Positions 56,856 through 64,000 of a DNA stretch of 64,000 nucleotides are shown here, piece after piece. Made by a program: the position numbers and the translations under genes. The notes below the pieces were generated by a model. That model was not told where the DNA came from. It did not search any database and saw only the letters and a program-made list of their open reading frames with translations. The first letter of the stretch is position 1; every line of letters starts with the position of its first letter. Origin of the DNA: Liriodendron chinense (lineage: Eukaryota; Streptophyta; Magnoliopsida; Magnoliales; Magnoliaceae); the NCBI GenBank assembly GCA_003013855.2, contig PVNU02001893.1:124001-188000 (forward strand), in the 5' to 3' direction.

Positions 56856-58243
56856 CACCCTAGTGGGGCCGTGGGGGTGCCAATCCGTGTGGGGCACTCA
56901 TCGAGTGAGAGAGAACTTGGGTAGTTTTGTCATTTTGAAAAAAAAAAAATGATTCAGAAGCTGTCTGTAACCCTAACGGCATCTAACAGCAGGCGGTTGA
57001 ATGCCTAACGGTGCCAACCTTAAGCGTATTACTTTAAATATTTTGAAATCAGGCATTTATTCAGGAATAGCCTAAAAGATAGGCTGTTATACAGGAAAAT
57101 CCCTTTTATTTTTTACTTGAACAGCACAGCAACACAGCTAACAAGAATGGGTAATGGTCTCAAGTCTGCAGCCTACCCCCATCACATAATACCCAGATAT
57201 AACAACACCCAGACCAATGCATAAGAGGCAAACTATGGTTCCAAGTTCTTGGTCTCAAAGCACATATTATTTATTTTGACTAGTTTAGTTTCTTCTCAGC
57301 AATAAATAAAAAAATTGCATCAAAAAGTTTATTTTCGTATGAGCAATATATCTTATTGAATGACATCTAGAACCATGATCTGTGTGTCATAGGCCTACCC
57401 TACATGGGAAAATGCAAGAAAAAATAAGAAACAAAGGTTTCTTCAAAAAGGTAATGATAGGGAGTGAAACGATTTTATTTTTTACTTTTTTTTGAAGATT
57501 CAATATATTAGAAGGAGCCAAAGGCAAAAAAAAAAAAAAAAAAAAACCAACAAACACAAAACAAGAAAGAAAAAACAAACAAACCAAAGGAAAACGAAGA
57601 ACTGTACTACTCGAAACCAGTGTTCGAAGTATCGGGATCGCTACAAGTTTCATTGGCCAAGGATACAGAAACAATATTGACATCGTTGATAATATCACTG
57701 ATAACCGGAAATGCAGGGAAACATTGAGGAAACATGGAGGAAATCGTGGAATTTTTAAGTGAACTTCAAGATATGCTAAAATACACATATTTGCATATTT
57801 AGAAATATAAAATAAAAAAAATTGAAAAAAGAATGCATACATAATAAGTTTCCATTTAATGGGAGCCTAAAAGCATGTGTTGTTGTAATAAATCAAACCA
57901 TCTCATCCATCCATCCATCCATTCATCCAACCTTCCATCCAAACATTCATCAATATTTCAGAATATCAACAAATGATATTTCGCCAAGAAATCGTCGACA
58001 ACTAGAAAGGAAATGAAAGATTGTAATCTCAAATCCCATGTTGTGATAACAATAATATCGTGATATTATCATTGACAAATTGAACATTGCACACAACCAT
58101 GCACCCATAAAAATTTTGAAATTGAAATATTTTAATAAATAGATTTTTGGTGGTATCGATGCATTGGTGATATTATCAAAATATCATTGATATACTAGTA
58201 GTAATACAAGCAACACCTGGAATGTACACAGTCAAAAATATTG

Positions 58244-59945
58244 GTGGGGCATTTGGCATCTCTACAAATAAGAGCTTACTGGCTTATTTCTAAAAAAATA
58301 AGATTTTAGACTGTTTGGTAAAAGTTGTATTGGGGAGCTTATTTTTTTAGAAAGTAGAAAATAAGTTCCGATTTTATAAGTTGGGGAGGGGTTACTTTTT
58401 AAAAAAGAGCTTATTTGGCTAAAGCAGGTAGACATTTTTTGGCTAATTTTGGACAAGCTTGTCCTTAAAACTTTTCAAATAATTCCCATCTTGCCCTCCT
58501 CTTCTCTTTACAATCTCTTCGAGGTAGGCCCATATGATGAACAACCCATATTGAAGGTGGGGCCCTACATGATGAATGGTCCACTAAATGTAGGCCCACA
58601 TAATGCACTATCACACCAAAGGTGAGCCCCACATGATGGATGGACCACATCAAAGTGTGGCCCTACATGATGGACGATCCATATCAAACAGGCAATATCT
58701 AATGGACGGTCAACATCAACGGTGGGACCTACATGATGAATGGCGGACATTGAATGTGGGAACACATGATGGAAGGTTGACACTAAAGGTGGGCCCACAT
58801 GATGATTGAAGGTTGGGCCCCACATGATGGACAATCCACAACAAAGGTGGGATCTACATGATGGATGGTGGACATCAAAGGTGGGTCCCACATGATGAAT
58901 GCTTGGATCAAAATGTGGCCCTGCAAGATCAATTATCCACATCAATTGGCCCCACATGATAGATGGTCCACAACAAAGGTGGGACCCACATGATGGATGG
59001 TGGACATCAAAGGTGAGCCCCTCATGATGAATGACCCATATTGAACGTGGGGCCCCACATGATGTATGGTCCACATCAAGGTGGGTCCCCATAATGAACA
59101 ATTCACATCAACGGTGGACCCCACATGATGGATGGCCCGCATCAAAGAGCATTGGCCCAGCATGACAGAACATCCACATCAATTGCGCCCCATTTGATGA
59201 GCGGTCCACATCAAAGGTGGGACCCACATGATGGTCAGTTGACATCAAAAGTGGGCCCACATGGTGAAAGACCCATATTGAAGATGGGGTCCCACATAAT
59301 GAATGGTCCACATCAAGTTGGGCCCACATAATGGACGAAGTGGGCTTCACGTGATGGATGTTCCACATCAAAGTGAGGCCCCTCGTAATGGACGGTCCAC
59401 ATCCAAGGTCTTGCATGATGGATGACCCATATCCAAAGTGGGTCACATGATAGATGATCCACATAGAAGGTATGCCCCACACAATGAGTGGTGGATATCA
59501 AAAGTGGACCCCACATGATGGACAATCCACTTTGAAGGTAGGGCCCACACTATGGACACATCAAATGTGGACTCCACGTGATGGGTGATGGGTAGTGGAC
59601 ACTGAGGGCCAGCATTGGTGGTGGGCCCCACATGATGAATGACCTACATCAAGGTGGGGCATAGTCCATCTATGGTGAGATCCACCAAAACAACCATCTG
59701 GATTACCCTTCTAATAGAGTTGTTGTAATCTTTAAAAATGATGCCAACTACCCTTATAAAAAAGCTCTTATTTGAAGGTTTTGCCAAACGTGCTTATATA
59801 AAATAAGAGCTTTTTTTAGACTTGCAAAAGTGATTTTACCAAACAAACTTACTTAAAACCGAAGCCAGAACAAAAAGAGCTTTATGGGAGTAGCTCTTGT
59901 TAAAAAAGCTCTTATTGAATTAGAGTAGAGATGTCAAACAAGCCC
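58244..59945. mobile_element. Harbinger-like element 3 carrying a minisatellite array
   Basis: Ends GTGGGGCATTTGGCATCTCT and (reverse complement) GGGCTTGTTTGACATCTCTA match element 2 (15387-17125). TTG flanks both sides. Subterminal words AAATAAGAGCTTACTGGC and TTAGAGTAGAGATGTC are shared with element 2. The host MITE sequence reads continuously across the empty site. Confidence 0.8.
58510..59690. repeat. Degenerate CCCACATGATGGA minisatellite array
   Basis: Same unit type as the arrays in elements 1 and 2. Multi-unit blocks are collinear with element 2 in places, e.g. 'tgtggacattgaatgtggga.cacatgatggaaggttgaca' near 58745 and 16120, and 'gtagtggacactgagggcc' near 59590 versus 16925. Elements 2 and 3 thus descend from one array-bearing ancestor. 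Confidence 0.92.
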
Positions 59946-60131
59946 TTGGTAATACATTTACGATACAAGCGACACCTAAAATTTACACAGTCGAAGTTAT
60001 TAGTGTAATCGATACATTGGTGATACTTAGCGATACATCGCTGATACCTGAAATTTCTGATACTACCAATGTTATCGATATCACCGAGTTGGAGATACAG
60101 ATAATATCAGCAATATTTTGATAATATTAGG

Positions 60132-60813
60132 CAATGATTTAAATATCGACGATATCAGCCGATATATCACACGATATATCTTGTATCCCACCTGTGCGAT
60201 ACGAAACACACAGGTAGTGCCGATATATCCCACTTGTTCGATCCAGTGAGCATTTTCAATTTCCGGTCCCTTTTTTTTGTTGTTGAAATTGTGTTAAATA
60301 AGTGTCAAATGGTTATAAATCCATTGTTTCTTCCTGTTTTGCATGAAAAATCATGGAGTTTGAGCTTTGATTTCAATATCCATAGGTTCTTCATGTTCTC
60401 CATTTTTTTTTTCAAAATTTTCCTTCAACCAGCTTTCAATAGAGGCTAATTTCGAAGCATTTAGGAGTGTTTGATAAAACGATCATCGCATACACTCTAA
60501 ACGTTATCCATTCAATTTGAATATAGTTGCATTAGTTCAGTCAGATAACGCATAGCTTAGGACCCTATACAAAGGAAACCTATCACGTGCACTTCTTTTT
60601 TGAGATGTTATGATTTAAAAGTATATATCAAGGTTTTTTTTAACAATCCCTAAAGTTTCATTGAAAAATTCAACCATTTCCCCAATGTCTCCCCATGTTT
60701 CCCAAAAAGTGCGATAAATTACCGATACAAACGATATATCCCGTGCGATAACCGATACGTGTCTGTATCCCAAGGATGCGATATGTAACGCGATACCGAT
60801 ATTTTAAACACTG
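60132..60813. mobile_element. CAGTGTT-family hAT-like MITE nested in MITE copy D
   Basis: A perfect 8-bp duplication ATATTAGG (60124-60131 and 60814-60821) flanks it. Ends CAATGATTTAAATATCGACG and (reverse complement) CAGTGTTTAAAATATCGG. Its body (fast-evolving CGATAT words, then 'tccccatgtttcccaaaaagtgcgat' near 60690-60716) is the inverse of 28900-29000, so it is a second subfamily member like copy A. Confidence 0.9.
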
Positions 60814-61293
60814 ATATTAGGGATACTTTGAACAATGCTTGAAACAACAAAACTAAGAAAAGCAAGAAACAAGAAACAAAACTCAGAACTACGCAATTTG
60901 AAATAGGAGCTCCCCAAGAGATCCAAAAGGGAGCGAGAGCATAGCTAATCCAATAGACAAAAAAGCACCGAAGTATCATCAAGGTTGAGGTTGGAAGCCC
61001 AAACCGCCCAAAGTTGACTTCCCAAGGATCCATTGTTTAGCCTGGAACCCTTTACGATGGTGGCTGGTTGCTTCTTTCACTCTAGAGAGACGGTTATTTG
61101 GAAACCGCTTGTCGAAGATTCCTCTGCGACGAAGAAGTTGCTTAATATGTGGCACTCAAGTACCGCATTCACCTTTGCTTCCCAGCTTCCTCCGATGCGG
61201 ATAAGATACCTAATCCTTTCACTCCCTCATCCAAGCTACCAATCACCAAGAAGTAGCGTGTCACACCAAATTTCTTTGGCGTTATAACGTTAA

Positions 61294-61795
61294 TTAGGGG
61301 CATTTTCACACCGGGCTTGAGTGGGGTGGCCTGTGTGAAGCAGGGGCACAATCGGGGCAGGCGGCCCGTGTGAGGCGAGTGGCTCGTGTGAGGCGGGACC
61401 CATGTGAAGTGGGGCCCATGAGGGGGGTTCGGCCGAGGGCTTGACCTAGGCTATCAGATAAAGGGATTGATTCGCCACGCTCTATCGGTTCAACCTTTTA
61501 GAGCAAGTGGTTAGTTGTCCTACGTTGAAAGTGGTATCAAAGCCGGAGGTCTCGTGTTCGAGACTCCTCACCGGGAGTGATTAATGTAGGGGCATTTTCA
61601 CACTAGGCTCAAGCAAGGTAGCCTATGTGAAGCAGGGGCACACTCGGGGTTGGCGGCCCGTGTGAGGCGGGTGGCTCGTATGAGGCAACACTCATGTGAA
61701 GTGGGGCCCACGAGGGCTATGTGATAAAATGATTGATTCGCCATGCTCTATCAATTCGAGATTTTCAAGCAAGTGGTTAGTTGTCCTGCGTCAAA
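61294..61795 (+). mobile_element. TRIM-like miniature LTR retrotransposon, copy 2
   Basis: Direct repeats at about 61294-61531 and 61585-61795 both carry TAGGGGCATTTTCACAC, GTGAAGCAGGGGCACA, GGCGGCCCGTGTGAGGCG, GTGAAGTGGGGCCCA and AAGTGGTTAGTTGTCCT. The spacer starts with TGGTATCAAAGC (61532), one base from the plant initiator-tRNA-Met primer-binding site, and ends before TGTAGGGG at 61585. Total length is about 500 bp. The 'CTCGTGTTCGAGACTC' in the spacer looks like a tRNA B box. Confidence 0.68.
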
Positions 61796-61799
61796 CATG

Positions 61800-62343
61800 C
61801 CCCCAAAGATAGCCGCTTTTGGATGGCTAGATGGTAGGGAAAAAGTCTTTAACTATTGATAATCTCTGTAAAAGGTCAATGATTCGCCTGAATGTTTGTC
61901 TTTTTTGTATGGGGATGAGGAAATTGTTGGTTATCTATTCATTGTCCCTTTGTGGAAAAATCTAGGCGGATATTTTGGGGCGTTTTCAGATGTTTTGATC
62001 TTTCTCAATGCAAGTTGGAGAGCTTTTGCTAGCTTGGCACAGGGAGGGCATTGGAAAGTCGAGGAAATTGATGTGGAGACCTTGCTTGTGATTTGGTGGT
62101 TGTTTGGGAGGAAAGAAATGCAAGGTGCTTCAGAAATGAAAGGAAATCCACATAGGGAATCTCTCAAAAGGCTAGATCTCTTGTAGTTGAATGGGCTTCT
62201 TGCATGCCCAAGCTGAAAGGGTGTAATATACTTTTTCTCAAGATATAATTGGGTCGCTTTCTCAGGGGCCATGTTTTACTTTTTTGTTGCCTTTGTTTTC
62301 TTTTGCCTCTTTTAATAATAGCCCGTTATCTTTCAAAATAATA
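61800..62343 (+). pseudogene. L1-type LINE zf-RVT end
   Basis: Reads AFGWLDGREKV, then FLYGDEEIVGYLFIVPLWKN, LWKNLGGYFGAFSDV, SWRAFASLAQGGHWKVEEID and LLVIWWLFGRKE. These match the zinc-finger-like reverse-transcriptase tail and following region of plant L1 LINEs. It ends with AATAGCCCGTTATCTTTC and an (AAT)n-like tail (62335-62353). Frame changes are present. Confidence 0.75.
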
Positions 62344-62364
62344 ATAATAAATAAAATAACCCCA

Positions 62365-63660
62365 AGACTTAGAAGTGGGGGCAAAAAGGTTGTTCAAGGT
62401 CCCATTGTTCCTTTCTTTCCAAATCTCCCAAAGAATAGCTAAGGTTGCCAATCGTCTTATAGCTTTTTAATCACTGCCTTTTCCACTATCGCGCCAGGAG
62501 AACAACAAGCCAGGCATAGAATTGGGCATGACCCAAGCAATTTGGAATTTGACGAGAATAGAAGACCAAATTACTTAAACGAAAGGGCAATGGAGGAATA
62601 AACGGCTAATGGATTCCTCATTGCCCATGCAAAGAATACAAACATTAAGGACCTGTTTGGTTGGCATCTGGAAACCTATTTCCAGCTTAAAATTTGGATT
62701 CCAATGAAATCCAATTTTAACTGGTGTGTTTGGTGGCAAATTCCAGCCAAACAAGATTCCATCTAGAAACCTAAATTGGCTGGAATCGAGATTAGTGGAA
62801 GCGATGTGGGGGACCGTTTCTATGGAAGGGAAAAGAGGCAAAAGTGAGTGTCATTCAATATTGACGATAATACCCCTAGGGTGGTGCCCACCTCGATGTA
62901 TGTTTTGTACATCTATGATGTATGCATTTTATATCCACGCAGTCCATCCATTTTGAGAGCTCAATTAAGGGCATTAGACCAAAAATGAGGCAGATCTAAA
63001 TCTCAAGTGGACCACACCACAGGAAAACAATGTTGATTGAATATCCATCATTAAAAACTTCTGAAGGCCCAATATAATGTTTATTTGCCATCCAACCCGG
63101 CCATCTACCTTGCAAGACTACTATAGGCTAGGGGTCAAATTCTTGGGCGGATCCGAAGCCCAAGTGGGCCACACCGCAAGCAACGTTTGGATTACATAGT
63201 TTTCAACCAAATAGAATCTGGATTACACAGTTTTCAACCAAACAGCAAGTTGCAGATGGAATCTGGGTTTCCAATTTAGTTTCTGCAATTTTGGATTCCA
63301 ACACTGGAATTTGGATTTTCTCTAGAATCTAGATTCTGCAACCAAACAGGCCATAAGCAAGATCATGCCCCCATATTGCAAATTGTCTATCATGAGAGAT
63401 CTCCCTCTATCTAGGAGCCAGGCACATGCTGCAACCTTGGTGGGGCTACCATAGGACCAGAAGAAGGAAGGAAACATAATTTGAGCTACAGGCTTCCCAA
63501 GAACTATCTAAAGAAAGGATCTACAAGTGAAGATGCTTGAGGCTGAGGGAACCCAAGACAGAGCAAGTCAGACACCCCTGGATAGGTTGAAGATGCTTGA
63601 CCCAAGGAGCAAAACGATTTTCACCAGAGAAACTGGCAAAACATGCATGCATCTGTGGTT
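62365..63660 (-). pseudogene. L1-type LINE zf-RVT piece split by a MITE
   Basis: - strand: AWLLDRGRSLMIDNLQYGG (about 63430-63370), then past the MITE NVCILCMGNEESISRLFLHC (62648-62585) with the C..C...H....C finger. The two parts join exactly when the MITE is removed. No catalytic RT is present. Confidence 0.75.
62649..63353. mobile_element. Harbinger-like MITE, 705 bp
   Basis: Ends GGACCTGTTTGGTTGGCATC and (reverse complement) TGGCCTGTTTGGTTGCAGAA, flanked by TAA on each side (62646-62648, 63354-63356). The interior contains the left half of a fold-back repeat (62870-63110), so one repeat family has entered another. Confidence 0.8.
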
Positions 63661-63819
63661 GAGAACTCAATCAAACTTGGCTCGCAAAGACTCTACCTAT
63701 GCATAATTTTACATGTTAAATATTGCCAAGTTTTGGTGTTCAAGACTTGAAAAAATGAAACTGAGTTACTCGACTTGAGTAAAGTTTTTGAATTCTAAAA
63801 CTATAAGAGAATGATCCAG

Positions 63820-64000
63820 GAGCGTTGACACCACCATAAGCCAACGTAGTGTCAAGTTGTGTGGGCCCAACCATGATGTTTGGATGAAACCCACTCCATG
63901 CAACAGAGACATCTGATTTAGTTTGGCTATGAGCAAAAAAAAATCAAGACAATCCAAGACTCGGGTGGATCACAAAGCAGGGAAATAGTTGGAAGAGGAC
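63820..64000. repeat. Fold-back repeat copy, running off the window
   Basis: GTGTGGGCCCAACCATGATG, CATGCAACAGAGACATCTGA, then ACTCGGGTGGATCACAAAGCAGG match the left-arm landmarks of the family, diverged. Confidence 0.4.

Larger units (their letters stand above)
57618..60837. mobile_element. CAGTGTT-family hAT-like MITE copy D holding two other elements
   Basis: Left end CAGTGTTCGAAGTATCGG (57618) and right end (reverse complement CATTGTTCAAAGTATCCC, 60837). Flanks CTCGAAAC (57610-57617) and CTTGAAAC (60838-60845) are a 7/8 duplication. 57618-58243 and 59946-60131 are collinear with copy C (40689-41517). The 1.7-kb array element (58244-59945) and the MITE at 60132-60813 are insertions; without them the copy is about 0.8 kb like copy C. 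Confidence 0.85.
57478..61060 (-). mobile_element. L1-type LINE 3' end split by a MITE complex
   Basis: The T-rich 3' end (57478-57494) and CAATATATTAGAAGGAGCCA resemble other LINE 3' ends in the window. The sequence continues after the inserted MITE at 60838 (GAAACAACAAAACTAAGAAA). Weak LINE-like words near 60960 (AAAAGCACCGAAGTA) recall 47530. The coding part is too worn to read and the 5' limit is uncertain. Confidence 0.45.
54875..64000 (-). other. Partial upstream intron of the ABC1 kinase gene (at least 9.1 kb)
   Basis: No sequence matching the expected preceding exon (the residues before 'VDNFIHADMHPGN') was found up to the window end. The space is filled with the repeats and transposons listed below. 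54880-55160 and 56870-57475 hold nothing assignable. Confidence 0.65.

Noticed and set aside
57387..57842. 151-codon Phe-rich frame on the - strand
   Set aside because: Crosses a LINE poly-A region and the start of a MITE. Composition is driven by A/T runs.
58565..59101. 178-codon frame with repeated 'HHVGPTF' and 'IMWGP' motifs, and similar frames at 11707-12259 and 15760-17006
   Set aside because: They fall entirely inside the CCCACATGATGGA arrays. The periodic peptide is a product of the DNA repeat, with no conserved start or domain.
61500..61580. Possible tRNA gene (B-box-like GTGTTCGAGACTC)
   Set aside because: No cloverleaf can be formed and the sequence sits between two direct repeats next to a primer-binding-site-like motif. 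A TRIM-like element explains it better.

Overview
This is flowering-plant nuclear DNA. It has intron-split genes with plant homologues, Ty1/copia and Ty3/gypsy elements, L1-type and RTE-like LINE pieces, hAT elements and many MITEs. The very large introns and the abundance of GGGCCCCAC-rich repeats suggest a woody magnoliid or similar early-diverging angiosperm; that placement is inference.

I can support only two host genes in 64 kb. The first is an intact single-reading-frame NF-YC gene on the + strand (6820-7635), the histone-fold subunit of the CCAAT-binding factor NF-Y. The second, on the - strand, is an ADCK2-like ABC1/UbiB atypical kinase. Its last three exons can be read: 54605-54874, 52808-52963 and 26433-26552. 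All junctions are phase 0 with GT/AG borders. The final intron is 26,255 bp (26553-52807), and the intron upstream of the first visible exon is at least 9.1 kb and leaves the window. Almost everything right of 26.5 kb is therefore intronic. The two genes converge tail to tail.

Layout. 1-2240: large imperfect inverted repeat. 2480-3190: decayed copia piece. 3237-4116: MITE. 6117-8190: dispersed repeat and the NF-YC gene. 8.2-26.3 kb: intergenic, with palindromic fold-back repeats, two 1.7-kb Harbinger-like elements carrying minisatellite arrays, and a decayed gypsy element. 26.3-54.9 kb: the readable end of the kinase gene. Its giant intron holds a TRIM-like element, LINEs, CAGTG-ended MITEs, and a copia element (34203-45862) that contains a 4.66-kb hAT element (37955-42617), which itself contains an 829-bp MITE (40689-41517). 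54.9-64 kb: upstream intron with fold-back repeats, a LINE 3' end holding a MITE that in turn holds a third array element and a further MITE, a second TRIM-like element and LINE pieces.

Many insertions could be dated relative to one another because their target-site duplications are still readable: 8 bp for hAT-type, TTA/TAA/TTG for Harbinger-like, about 10 bp for a LINE. No transposon open reading frame is intact. The window has no rRNA genes, convincing tRNA genes or CRISPR arrays.
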